From: Candidatus Aminicenantota bacterium | GTDB taxonomy: Bacteria > Acidobacteriota > Aminicenantia > Aminicenantales > Aminicenantaceae | Direction: 5' to 3' | Assembly (NCBI GenBank): GCA_011772495.1 | Contig: WVZL01000006.1 | Span: 79,092-143,091, forward strand | DNA: 64,000 nt | Shown: one piece after another, positions 51,018-59,704 of the stretch | How positions within the stretch are numbered: position 1 is the stretch's first letter | Layout of the letters: each line of letters begins with the position of its first letter | Program-made: the position numbers and the translations under genes | Notes under the pieces: generated by a model | What the model saw: only the letters and a program-made list of their open reading frames with translations | Databases searched by the model: none | What the model was told of the DNA's origin: nothing

Positions 51018-52076
51018 ATGAATGTTAATTTAATTTTAATCCTAGTTCTTGCTGCCCTCTTGGTTCTGTTCATCATTCTCTTCTGGTCCCTGAAAAGAAC
51101 CTCATCCAGGTTCGAAGAACTGAAGAAAAGCCAGCAAGAAAACCAGGCTCTTTCTCTCCTCCAGCAGCAAATCGGACAGCTCACCCAGACTATCAACCAG
51201 CAGATGCAAAGCATGAGCAGCCAGTACCAGAAGACGACTGGGGACATCGGTCAAACCCTGGGCGATGTTAAGAAAGATCTCGGTAAGATGGAAGAGGTTA
51301 CCCGTGAGGTTCTGGAAAAGGCAAAGGACATCTCCAGTCTGGAAGGTCTGCTGCGGGCTCCCAAATTCCGGGGTGGGATAGGCGAACTTTTCCTGGGTGA
51401 CTTGCTGGCTCAAATCCTATCCCCTTCCCACTATGACCTTCAGTATAAATTCAAAAGCGGCGAGAAGGTCGATGCCATCATCCGAATCGGCGGGAATATC
51501 GTCCCCATAGACTCCAAGTTTCCCCTGGAAAACTTCAATAGATACGTTAAGGAAGAAGAGAGCAAGGAAAAAGAGGCTTTAAGAAAGAAATTCTTATCGG
51601 ATGTCAAGAAGCATATCGACGAGATTGCCTCCAAGTACATCCTTCCCGATGAAGGCACTTATGACTTTGCCTTGATGTATATTCCGGCAGAAAATATCTA
51701 CTACGAGACGATCATCAAGGATGAAAATATCGAGGAAAAACATAGCCTCTTTTCCTATGCTCTTCAGAAGAGAGTCATTCCGGTTTCGCCGAATTCCTTC
51801 TTTGCTTATCTACAGGTTGTAGTTTTAGGCCTCAAGGGGCTTAGGATAGAAAAATCTGCTTTAAAGATCTTTCAAGCTTTGGCTAGGCTACAAGGCGACC
51901 TCAGTCGTTTCAAAGGCGATTTCCAGGTTTTAGGCAGCCACCTGGTCAACGCGAAGAGCAAATTTGACGAGGCAGAGAAGCGCCTGGAGAAATTTTCCAA
52001 CAAGCTGGAGCTCGTGAGCGGAGATAAGCCGGAAAGCCTCCCTGAGAGAGCTCCTGAGAAAGAAAAATCTAAGTAA
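51018..52076 (+). CDS. rmuC: RmuC-family DNA recombination protein
   Basis: This 352-residue protein begins with an N-terminal TM anchor (LILILVLAALLVLFIILFW). A glutamine-rich coiled coil covers about residues 28-95, and the RmuC nuclease-like domain follows: LEGLLRAPKFRGGIGELFL, VPIDSKFPLENF and DFALMYIPAENIYYE. RmuC limits DNA inversions and restricts horizontal transfer or recombination. Length and domain order match the family. The convergent RRM gene ends 8 nt downstream. Confidence 0.94.
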   Translation: MNVNLILILVLAALLVLFIILFWSLKRTSSRFEELKKSQQENQALSLLQQQIGQLTQTINQQMQSMSSQYQKTTGDIGQTLGDVKKDLGKMEEVTREVLEKAKDISSLEGLLRAPKFRGGIGELFLGDLLAQILSPSHYDLQYKFKSGEKVDAIIRIGGNIVPIDSKFPLENFNRYVKEEESKEKEALRKKFLSDVKKHIDEIASKYILPDEGTYDFALMYIPAENIYYETIIKDENIEEKHSLFSYALQKRVIPVSPNSFFAYLQVVVLGLKGLRIEKSALKIFQALARLQGDLSRFKGDFQVLGSHLVNAKSKFDEAEKRLEKFSNKLELVSGDKPESLPERAPEKEKSK

Positions 52077-52084
52077 CTATTCTA

Positions 52085-52366
52085 TTAATATCTTCGAAAA
52101 CCACCACCACCACCGCCTCTTCTATCCCTGTCTCTAGGCGGGCGGGCTTCGTTGACTCTCAAATTGCGTCCTTTGAATTCGGTCCCGTCCAACTCATCTT
52201 TTGCTTTTTGCGCTTCCTCTGGACTCGACAACTCAACAAATCCAAATCCTCTGCCTTCGATGATGTTGACATCCTTGATTTCACCGAACTTGGAAAACAA
52301 TTCTTTCAGTTCCTCACTTTTTACCGAATAATTGAGATTTCCCACGTAAAGCTTGCTACCTTGCAT
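52085..52366 (-). CDS. RRM-type RNA-binding protein with Gly/Arg tail
   Basis: This 93-residue single RRM protein has RNP2 (KLYVGNLN) and RNP1 (GRGFGFVEL), followed by an RG-rich tail (DRDRRGGGGGGFRRY). Such proteins are cold-induced RNA chaperones in many bacteria. The ribosome site AGGAGG is excellent. The upstream gap of about 325 bp may hold a long 5' leader that controls expression, as is known for cold-shock-type genes. Confidence 0.95.
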   Translation of the reverse strand: MQGSKLYVGNLNYSVKSEELKELFSKFGEIKDVNIIEGRGFGFVELSSPEEAQKAKDELDGTEFKGRNLRVNEARPPRDRDRRGGGGGGFRRY

Positions 52367-52692
52367 TCTTACCTCCTGTTTCCTTTATTTCTCTTTGCTC
52401 AATAATGTTTCATTAGAAGGCAGAAACAAGGTCATTATTCTAGCCTCTTTACAGATAACATTATCAAATACAAGAGAATACCAATAAAAAGCCTGAATCA
52501 AAATTCTATGGAATACCCTCGTATCACCTCCTGAGTCTCAATCAGCCATTCTCATGTTATGACTTCTTTTTCCGATTATACATCAAAAAACATCTTAAAA
52601 ATACCCTAATTTTTGCTGCAAATCATTTCCTTTCAGATAACTTAAAAGATTTATTGATTAAACTCAAGATAAATTTTTATAATGGAAGGTCT
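52367..52692. other. Intergenic region between divergent RRM and M1 peptidase genes
   Basis: The gap is A/T-rich and contains no gene. On the minus strand TTGATA (52467-52462) and TAGAAT (52442-52437) could form a promoter for the RRM gene, though their 19-nt spacing is long; the leader would be about 65 nt. The plus-strand promoter at 52654-52683 serves the M1 gene. Confidence 0.5.
52654..52683 (+). promoter_or_regulatory. Promoter of the M1 peptidase gene
   Basis: TTGATT (52654-52659) and a perfect TATAAT (52678-52683) are 18 nt apart. The ATG begins 9 nt after the -10 hexamer, so the message would be leaderless although GGAAGG precedes the ATG. Confidence 0.5.
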
Positions 52693-54354
52693 ATGAAGAA
52701 AACAAAAATCTTCCTGATCCTTCTCCTGATTATTCTTTTTAATTCTCTATTTGCCCAAGAGATCCCCTATCGTAAAAAGGGATTAAGATACGATTTTCGA
52801 ACCCTCGCTGAGACTACAGAACATGATTTCGATATTCTCCATTACCGATTTGACTGGAAAATAGACCTTGATTCTCAACACATTCAGGGAAAGGCTTCAG
52901 TCATAGCTCGAAGCCTCATCCAGAATTTAGATAGAATTATCCTTCACTTAGCTGATACCATGGAAGTGACAGGAATAACTCAAGACCTGGTATCCCTCGA
53001 TTTTGATCATGGAGATGATCTGCTCGATATCCATTTAGCACAACCTCAAAACCGTAATGAGGAATTCGAGGTGGAAATTGCCTACCAAGGTTACCCAGAA
53101 TCAGGCCTTAATTTTTCTGTCCATCAGAATCAACCGATTGTCTGGAGCCTGGACGAACCCGTCGGTGCCCGGGAGTGGTTTCCCTGCTATGACCATCCTT
53201 CCGATAAGGCAACGGCTGAAATGAGCATAACCGTACCAGATGGTCTGATCGTAGCTTCGAACGGGACCCTGATGGGCGTAACTGATAATCTTGATGGTAC
53301 GGTGACCTATACCTGGCAGGAAGGCTATCCAGTTTCTACATATCTCCTTTCCATTGCTGCCACTAACTATGAAGTCTTCTCTGACTATTACTCTTCTGGC
53401 ATGGATTCCATGGAGGTTCTGTATTATGTTTATCCCGAACATCTTCTCCTCGCTCAGGAAGATTTTTCCGTAACCGTTCCCATGATCGAGTTTTATTCCC
53501 AGGTTTTTGGAGAATATCCATTCCTGAGAGAGAAGTACGGAATGGCTGAAGTCGAAGGGAGGGCTGCCATGGAACATCAAACCTGTACCTCTTATCCTTC
53601 ACTAGCTATTACCGGAGACCATCAATACGATTGGCTGATTGCTCATGAACTCGCCCATCAGTGGTGGGGAGATTTGGTCACCCTGGCTGAATGGGCTGAT
53701 ATCTGGCTAAACGAAGGCTTTGCCACCTATTCTGATGCCCTTTGGTGGGAGCATCTTTACGACTCAGAGGGGCTCCAATCAAGGATGGCTGATTTCAAGG
53801 AGGAATATTTCGAGGAACACCCAGGACCAGAGCATCCGATTTACGATCCTCCTGAAGAACATCTCTTCTGTGAGATAGAGTATGAAAAAGCAGCCTGGGT
53901 GCTGCACATGTTGAGGTTCGTTGTCGGAGAGGAAGCTTTCTGGCAAATATTGAAGACGTATGCCCAAGACTTTGCTTACGCTAACGCAACGACTGATGAT
54001 TTCAGGAATGTCTGTGAACAAATCTATGGGGCAGATCTAGGTTGGTTTTTCAACCAGTGGATTTTTGAAGCTGGCTATCCCGCCTATGAATTCGGATGGG
54101 TTGCTCTGGGTCAAAGCAGAGTGAGAGTGGTGATCAGACAAGTTCAGGAGGATTTTCCCCTCTTTAGGATGCCCGTCGAACTGCAATTCAACTTCCCTTC
54201 AGGAACAGTAAAGGAGATCGTCTGGGTGGATGAGAAAAACAACACCTTTGATTTTCATTTTCTCGAGAAACCTGACCAGGTGCTTTTCGACCCCGAAGCC
54301 TGGATTTTATGCGAACTGGAAGATTATCGGAAAAATGTTAAAGGAAGAAGATAA
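52693..54354 (+). CDS. M1-family aminopeptidase, exported
   Basis: This zinc aminopeptidase of about 553 residues has a signal peptide (IFLILLLIILFNSLFAQ). The zinc motif is HELAHQWWGDLVTLAEWADIWLNEGFA (HExxH, 18 residues, E; described in pieces). The exopeptidase motif GXMEN is altered to GRAAMEH. The catalytic tyrosine region lies in EIEYEKAAWVL. Start ATG 52693 is chosen because the peptide before it lacks signal-peptide character and because the promoter ends 9 nt earlier. Secreted M1 enzymes fit a peptide-scavenging lifestyle. Confidence 0.92.
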   Translation: MKKTKIFLILLLIILFNSLFAQEIPYRKKGLRYDFRTLAETTEHDFDILHYRFDWKIDLDSQHIQGKASVIARSLIQNLDRIILHLADTMEVTGITQDLVSLDFDHGDDLLDIHLAQPQNRNEEFEVEIAYQGYPESGLNFSVHQNQPIVWSLDEPVGAREWFPCYDHPSDKATAEMSITVPDGLIVASNGTLMGVTDNLDGTVTYTWQEGYPVSTYLLSIAATNYEVFSDYYSSGMDSMEVLYYVYPEHLLLAQEDFSVTVPMIEFYSQVFGEYPFLREKYGMAEVEGRAAMEHQTCTSYPSLAITGDHQYDWLIAHELAHQWWGDLVTLAEWADIWLNEGFATYSDALWWEHLYDSEGLQSRMADFKEEYFEEHPGPEHPIYDPPEEHLFCEIEYEKAAWVLHMLRFVVGEEAFWQILKTYAQDFAYANATTDDFRNVCEQIYGADLGWFFNQWIFEAGYPAYEFGWVALGQSRVRVVIRQVQEDFPLFRMPVELQFNFPSGTVKEIVWVDEKNNTFDFHFLEKPDQVLFDPEAWILCELEDYRKNVKGRR

Positions 54355-54372
54355 GAGGGAAAAGGGATTTTT

Positions 54373-54729
54373 CTAGTTCTTCCCCTCTCCCCGCAAGACA
54401 CTCACTCTCTGGATAGTCGTAGTGACAACACGATTTCCGAATTCCAGACACAGGCCACAGGCAGCCAGGGCATCGACCTTGATAATGCTCCCGCCCCAGG
54501 TACATCCATTAATCCTCGTCTTCGAGGGCGATAAACCCTTACGGTCGAACCATCCTCCTGAGACAAGGTAGGAGTCGTTATCGAGAACATAGATTGAATA
54601 GATGGAATTCTTAGTCCTGATAAGCACCAGATCTCCGAACTGCAGGTCCCACTTGCGCACCTGCTTTAGATGAGCGCTGTCCTTGACAATCCTTTCCAGA
54701 TTGTGACCTTGTCCTAGCATTGCCCTCAT
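54373..54729 (-). CDS. Hypothetical protein, 118 residues
   Basis: This is a small, probably cytosolic beta-rich protein without signal peptide. Motifs are QFGDLVLIRTKNSIYSIYVLDN, SGGWFDRKG and INGCTWGGSIIKVD; the last two read like surface loops rather than an active site. Two cysteines lie in ALAACGLCLEFG. I do not recognise a family. The ATG has a weak ribosome site. It is convergent with the M1 gene. Confidence 0.55.
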   Translation of the reverse strand: MRAMLGQGHNLERIVKDSAHLKQVRKWDLQFGDLVLIRTKNSIYSIYVLDNDSYLVSGGWFDRKGLSPSKTRINGCTWGGSIIKVDALAACGLCLEFGNRVVTTTIQRVSVLRGEGKN

Positions 54730-54932
54730 TTTAACTCTGAAACTTTCTTTTTTGCAACCTATTTAATTTTTGTTAAAGATTAGCAATTCCCGAGCCAAGA
54801 GTCAAATTCGCAGCTCAAGATATTCACTTTACTTCTCCGGAATTCTTATGAATGTCAGTTTTTCTCATCCTTAGAGGTGAGAAAATTCCCAGAAAAATCA
54901 TCTTTAAAATCCTCTCCAATGGTGATTTTCAA

Positions 54933-54962
54933 TTGATAAGCTTTCTGTAATCATAGTAAAAT
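54933..54962 (+). promoter_or_regulatory. Candidate promoter of the M4 peptidase operon
   Basis: TTGATA (54933-54938) and TAAAAT (54957-54962) are 18 nt apart. The leader would be about 60 nt and contains AGGAGG before ATG 55028. Confidence 0.4.
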
Positions 54963-55027
54963 TCTATATACAGGATGTGACAAAGAACAGTTAAGTTAAG
55001 AAAAATTTAGCAAAAAAGGAGGTTTAA

Positions 55028-56647
55028 ATGAAAAAATTCAAAATCCTGGTCCTTCTTGCTCTCATTCTCATTTTCGCAGTTCATTCTTTCTCGTTTCGCT
55101 CCTCAGCAACGAGGGCTAACTCTGAGGAGAACACAACGATCGGATTAGCGAAAGGAAAATCAGTTTTTACTCTGAATGCAGACCAGCTAGGGATGATGAA
55201 CGCGATCATGGAAAGAGAAATCGCTCTGGGAAACCTGAATCTGGTCCGAACTCAAACGGAAAGAGATAATGATTACCTTCATCAAAGGTACAAGCAGCAC
55301 TATCAAAACATTCCTGTTTGGGGAGCTCAGTTGATACGTCATTTTAGAGCTGGGAAAGCCTACTGCATAAATGGGAGATATTATGACGACATCAACATCG
55401 AAGTTGTTCCTGAACTGGAAAAAGAATCAGCTGTGGAAATCGCCAAGAATGATACCGCCGACTCAGGATACAGGTCACTGAGCGAGCCAGAACTTACTAT
55501 TTTCCCGGCTGAAAGCGGATATCATCTTAGCTACAAGGTCATCCTCAGAAAACGTCCTTCAGAAATGATTTATTTTGTCGATGCGAGGACAGGTGAAATC
55601 ATTCTTAAATATGAAAACATGAAAACCACAGCCGAGATCGGGGTCGGGACTGGCGTTCATAACGATACGAAAAAAATGAGTGCTGACTCCACAGGGGCAA
55701 CCTACCAGTCTAGAGACAGGATGCGGCCAGCTGTTATTAAGACCTTTGATATGGAGTATGATTTTTGGACCTGGTGGTGGTACAGCAGCACCGACTCTAA
55801 TCTAGGTGAGGATAATGATAATGACTGGTCGGATGTCAACAGCGATAAGGCTGTCGTGGATGGCCACTGTTATACTGGCTGGACTTATGACTATTTTTAC
55901 CTGGTCCATGGAAGAGAAGGATACGACGGCAGCAATTTGACCATGAAGGTTTTTGTCAACTTCAGCACTTCAGCCACCGCGAATGCTTTCTATGACGGCT
56001 GGGATGATTCCATAAATTTCTATGATGGCGATGGAGTCAACACCACCTATGTCGCCGGCGCTCTTGACGTGGTGGCTCATGAGATTGCTCATGGAGTCAC
56101 CAATTATACTTCTGGTTTGATCTATTGGTTTTATTCTGGGGCCCTTAATGAAGCTTTCTCTGATATCATGGGAGCCTGTGCAGAATTCTTCCACCAGCCA
56201 GAAGGAACAGGGCATATGCAGGCGGATTGGTTAGTTGGAGAGGATATTTATATTATTTATCACAGCAGCAATGTCTTCCGACGCATGGATAAACCCCATT
56301 TGCTGAGCACTTGGTTTTCTGGTCCTTACCCTGATCACTACTCATTAAGATATACTGGCTCCTTAGATAACAAAGGAGTACATGTCAATTCTAGCATTGC
56401 GAATCACTGGTTTTATTTATTATCAGAGGGAGAGACCAACAGAACTTCAGGGATTTCTGTCACCGGAATCGGTCTTTCTAAAGCTGAAAAAATAGCTTAT
56501 CGAGCCTGGGTGCATTACCTGGTTCCATCGAGTGAATTCCCAGACGCTCGCTCAGCGTGTGTTCAAGCCGCTGCAGACCTGTACGGCGCTGGAAGTACCG
56601 AAGTGAGCAGAGTCAAAAGAGCTTGGGATGCTGTGGGTGTATTCTAG
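55028..56647 (+). CDS. M4-family (thermolysin-like) metallopeptidase, exported
   Basis: This 539-residue secreted zinc endopeptidase has a signal peptide, then an FTP propeptide domain (about residues 60-190, including HLSYKVILRKRPSEMIYFVDARTG in part). The catalytic domain has VVAHEIAHGVTNYTSG (HExxH), GALNEAFSDIMG (third zinc ligand Glu) and GVHVNSSIANHWFY (proton-donor His). All thermolysin residues are present. AGGAGG precedes the ATG. The SH3-barrel gene follows by 29 nt. Confidence 0.95.
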   Translation: MKKFKILVLLALILIFAVHSFSFRSSATRANSEENTTIGLAKGKSVFTLNADQLGMMNAIMEREIALGNLNLVRTQTERDNDYLHQRYKQHYQNIPVWGAQLIRHFRAGKAYCINGRYYDDINIEVVPELEKESAVEIAKNDTADSGYRSLSEPELTIFPAESGYHLSYKVILRKRPSEMIYFVDARTGEIILKYENMKTTAEIGVGTGVHNDTKKMSADSTGATYQSRDRMRPAVIKTFDMEYDFWTWWWYSSTDSNLGEDNDNDWSDVNSDKAVVDGHCYTGWTYDYFYLVHGREGYDGSNLTMKVFVNFSTSATANAFYDGWDDSINFYDGDGVNTTYVAGALDVVAHEIAHGVTNYTSGLIYWFYSGALNEAFSDIMGACAEFFHQPEGTGHMQADWLVGEDIYIIYHSSNVFRRMDKPHLLSTWFSGPYPDHYSLRYTGSLDNKGVHVNSSIANHWFYLLSEGETNRTSGISVTGIGLSKAEKIAYRAWVHYLVPSSEFPDARSACVQAAADLYGAGSTEVSRVKRAWDAVGVF

Positions 56648-56676
56648 AAGGATTTAACCTGAAAATGGAGGAAAAA

Positions 56677-57762
56677 ATGCATTTTATGAATAGAAAAGCA
56701 AAGATTTTTGTGTTGGGTATTTTTATCCTGTCTTCCTTGATCGTTCTCATCGAGGCCGGCGAGCTAAAGGTCATAGTCTCCGTGGAAGTGGCCAACGTCA
56801 GGCTGAAACCAAGCATAGAGAGTGCTGTGATCGGAAAGGCAAAAATCGGCCAGGTTCTCGAAGTGCTTCGCAAAGAAGGGAATTGGTATTTTGTGAACCT
56901 TCCGCCTGATGAAAATGGGTTTGTTGTTTCCGGCTACATCCATCAGAGTATTGTCAAAGTCGTCACCGAGGATAAACCTGTTCCAGAGAAAAAACCGGTC
57001 GTTGAACCAAAACCTCAAGTGACTCCTCCTCCTCCCCAGCCCTCCAGGCAGCCCAGCCCCTTTTACGAAACAGCCATCAAGCCAGCCAAGAGAAAAGCAT
57101 TCTATATTCGAGCCGGGGCAGGCTACGGGACAAAATCGTATTCTTACTCGAACAACTGGAATTTCACTCAATACCAGGAGCAGGGAGATGTGAATGAAAG
57201 CTATTCGGTGGATACTTCTGGTCTAGCCTATGAGGCAGGACTAGGCTTCTTATTCATCAAGAATGTTGGCCTGGAGATCTCGTTTGCACCTGTCTCCAGC
57301 GAGACCAAGGGAGCGTTCACAGCCGCCTTTCCTCATCCTTTCTACTTCGATAAGGACCGGACGGTCGATTGGAACAAGGAAGATCTGGCCTATGCCGAGT
57401 CAGAGATCAATCTGAATCTTATTCTCTATTTCCCAGTGGGAGCAAGATTCAATATCTATATTTCGGGAGGAGGCACCTATTTCTTGAACGTGAAAGCCGA
57501 AAACCTGCAGGAGATCAGTTGGTCAGAACTGGGATATCCTTACAATGATCTCACTACCAGCTACACCTACAACAATTATTCGAACAGTGGTTTGGGATTC
57601 AACGCCGGCGGTGGAATAGACTTTTTCTTTGTCGAAAACGTCGGCCTAAACGTGAATGTCAGGTACTCTTCGGGTACAGTCAAAGTCGAAGTGGAAGGCG
57701 TCGAGATAAAACTTAAGCCAGGGGGTCTTAAGGTTACTGGAGGGATTAAAATAGCCTTTTAA
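56677..57762 (+). CDS. SH3-domain outer-membrane beta-barrel protein
   Basis: This protein of about 361 residues has a signal peptide (FVLGIFILSSLIVLIEAG). A bacterial SH3 domain (about residues 30-95: VANVRLKPSIESAVIGKAKIGQ) is followed by a proline-rich linker (EKKPVVEPKPQVTPPPPQP) and a C-terminal barrel with alternating aromatic strands ending in GGIKIAF. The SH3 part could bind peptidoglycan and the barrel would sit in the outer membrane. ATG 56677 has GGAGG 5 nt upstream; longer frames starting inside the M4 gene are not credible. It is probably co-expressed with the M4 peptidase. Confidence 0.82.
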   Translation: MHFMNRKAKIFVLGIFILSSLIVLIEAGELKVIVSVEVANVRLKPSIESAVIGKAKIGQVLEVLRKEGNWYFVNLPPDENGFVVSGYIHQSIVKVVTEDKPVPEKKPVVEPKPQVTPPPPQPSRQPSPFYETAIKPAKRKAFYIRAGAGYGTKSYSYSNNWNFTQYQEQGDVNESYSVDTSGLAYEAGLGFLFIKNVGLEISFAPVSSETKGAFTAAFPHPFYFDKDRTVDWNKEDLAYAESEINLNLILYFPVGARFNIYISGGGTYFLNVKAENLQEISWSELGYPYNDLTTSYTYNNYSNSGLGFNAGGGIDFFFVENVGLNVNVRYSSGTVKVEVEGVEIKLKPGGLKVTGGIKIAF

Positions 57763-57776
57763 TCCTAGGCTCAGCC

Positions 57777-58868
57777 TTAAGTGAGGAGTTGAATCCGAGC
57801 AAAAACATACTCCAGCTCTTCGTCCTCCAGAACCTGATGCATATAATGAGATTCAGGATTTCCTGTACCTAGCTTTGAAGTAGGAAGTCCTCTCAGGTGT
57901 TTTCTCCTGTTTTCCCCTTTTCTACTATCATAAATAAAAATCAGCCTTATCTTCTCCTCGCTGAGCTCGATACAGGTGATTCCGTTTCGATGAAGACAGC
58001 TTCCATCATTGAAATAACACGGGATCAATAGTTCAGTCTGTTCTAATCTCGGCCACTTTTCCTTCTCACCTTCGAGCTCTCTTACTCTCAGCAATTCTTT
58101 TCTCTTTGACCTTATCTCCTTTTCAAGTTTTCTTTTTCTTTCAGGATCTTTCTCGGCTATGTATTCTCTTACCTTATTCTCGATTTCCATCCGCAGGCGA
58201 TCGATCTTTGTCAATGATTCAAACATCGGGCGATGGGTGTGACCAGCGATAAAAATGATTTTTTTGCTTTTCGCCCAATTGTAATATTCGGTTTCGTCCT
58301 TTCTTCGCTTTTGATAATTCTTGGCCGGGCTGGTGAAGCTGGAAAAACCCAGCGGATGGGCAAGCCAGCGGAGAAACCATCTGCCCACTTTTCCCAGGGT
58401 ATCGTTGATGAAATCGCCCTGATGTCCGTGCGTCAAAAATATATAATTTCCATTCCACCTGAATTTCATTCCCTCCACGATTTTCAGGTTGGGCAAGACG
58501 TCACCCAGGTCTCTCTCCACTCTTTTTTGTACTCTCCAATCGATATCATGATTGCCAAAGATTCGATGATAGCGCCCCTGTTGGAGGAATTTATTTTCTT
58601 TTGTATACACCTGGCTTCCGTATTTATTTTTTAAGGCTTTGATCCCAAACCGGTGCAGTTCTTCGAAATCTCCGATAACGACCAACTTAAATTCCTGCTG
58701 GTAATAATAATCTAACGCCTCAAGATACAGTTGCTTATTATCGTCGAATTCCTTCATCCCGATATGCTGATCACTGAAGATGACATATTTATCTTTTTTG
58801 GGGTCGAATGGGATGGTTTCGAGCTCCTCGAAAAGCCTGGAGAGTTTCTTGAGTCTCGCTTTACCCAT
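57777..58868 (-). CDS. Calcineurin-like metallophosphoesterase
   Basis: This 363-residue phosphoesterase has the dimetal motifs YVIFSDQHIG (DxH), VIGDFEEL (GD with E in place of the second usual H), FGNHDIDW (GNHD), THGHQGD and AGHTHRP (GHxH). A helical insertion with many Lys/Glu residues (about 235-285) is unusual and likely a coiled coil. Related proteins hydrolyse UDP-diacylglucosamine or phosphodiesters; the substrate is unknown. ATG start after GGAAAA. Confidence 0.9.
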   Translation of the reverse strand: MGKARLKKLSRLFEELETIPFDPKKDKYVIFSDQHIGMKEFDDNKQLYLEALDYYYQQEFKLVVIGDFEELHRFGIKALKNKYGSQVYTKENKFLQQGRYHRIFGNHDIDWRVQKRVERDLGDVLPNLKIVEGMKFRWNGNYIFLTHGHQGDFINDTLGKVGRWFLRWLAHPLGFSSFTSPAKNYQKRRKDETEYYNWAKSKKIIFIAGHTHRPMFESLTKIDRLRMEIENKVREYIAEKDPERKRKLEKEIRSKRKELLRVRELEGEKEKWPRLEQTELLIPCYFNDGSCLHRNGITCIELSEEKIRLIFIYDSRKGENRRKHLRGLPTSKLGTGNPESHYMHQVLEDEELEYVFARIQLLT

Positions 58869-59138
58869 AAGCTTTTTCCATTTAGTGAATAATAAAAGAA
58901 TTTACCTTTTTTGTATACACTCTTGTCTTTTTTCGATGTCCCATCGCTATAGAACAGACTCGGCCACCAAAGGGTTTCTCAAATTGACCCGATGGAGTAG
59001 ATAAAATGTTTAGAATAATCAGAGTAGATTTGAAGGATGGAAAATCTGTCAGAGATGAGAGAAAACCAAGTTTAAAAACCTGCTTCTAGGTAAGAATGAC
59101 CCAGGGAAGGATACTAATAAAAACGCATTAAGTAAACT
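58869..59138. other. Intergenic region, no supported gene
   Basis: The gap between the phosphoesterase start and the palindrome at 59139 is A/T-rich. It contains a 27-codon open frame (59006-59089, MFRIIRVDLKDGKSV) that recalls the start of aldehyde-ferredoxin-oxidoreductase-type proteins, but it is too short to call. No promoter pair is convincing. Confidence 0.45.
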
Positions 59139-59221
59139 GTCATTGCGAGAAACGAAGTGACGAAGCAATCTCGTCTTAATATGATGAGATTGCCACGCTC
59201 CCGATGGTCGCTCGCAATGAC
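59139..59221. repeat. GTCATTGCGAG palindromic MITE/REP-like element
   Basis: Outer arms GTCATTGCGAG (59139-59149) and its inverse (59211-59221) are perfect. Inner arms GCAATCTCGTC (59165-59175) and GATGAGATTGC (59183-59193) pair with one mismatch, giving a long hairpin of 83 bp. A single arm recurs at 40999. Elements with GTCATTGCGAG...GCAATCTC are common in unrelated bacterial genomes. Confidence 0.8.
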
Positions 59222-59248
59222 TACATAACAATATTTATTGCGTTTACA

Positions 59249-59698
59249 TTAGAAATAATATCTGATTCCAACAGAGCCGTTGATCCAAAAGTCTGTACTG
59301 GGTGAGAGATCAATCCCGGGAGCGAGTTCCAGGAAAATGTCGACCGGAGCTCTTTCAAAGATGTAGCTGATGCCTATGGGAATTCGAACCCCTATACGGC
59401 TGTCTTTCTGAGCTTTGATCCTCCCGCCAAATCCATAATAGAAGACAAGATCACCCTTTCTTGCCTGAAACATACGGAAATCATGGATAAGATAATCGGC
59501 ATGGAAATGAACGGCGTCTCCATCTCCAAAGGACCAGGCAATAGCACCGTCTAGCGCAGTCTTGCGCCCTGTCCAGGCCTTGAAACAGAGCCCTGTAGGT
59601 TCTCCGAGAACAATACCAACGCCGAAATCATTATCACGGGCGACTGTAGGGATAGAGAGTAATAGAATCCCTAGCAGAAACAACAAGGATGATCTCAT
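59249..59698 (-). CDS. Small outer-membrane beta-barrel-like protein
   Basis: This 149-residue protein has a signal peptide (LLFLLGILLLSIPTVA). The mature part consists of amphipathic strands (GVGIVLGEPTGLCFKAW, VFYYGFGGRIKA, GIRYYF) and ends in Phe, as is typical of outer-membrane barrels. No function is assigned. It begins 6 nt after the DUF4382 gene stop, so the two are probably co-transcribed. Confidence 0.7.
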   Translation of the reverse strand: MRSSLLFLLGILLLSIPTVARDNDFGVGIVLGEPTGLCFKAWTGRKTALDGAIAWSFGDGDAVHFHADYLIHDFRMFQARKGDLVFYYGFGGRIKAQKDSRIGVRIPIGISYIFERAPVDIFLELAPGIDLSPSTDFWINGSVGIRYYF

Positions 59699-59704
59699 GA
59701 ATGC

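Noticed and set aside
59006..59089. 27-codon frame resembling the start of aldehyde ferredoxin oxidoreductase
   Set aside because: Too short for a reliable match, no ribosome site; kept only as a possible relic.
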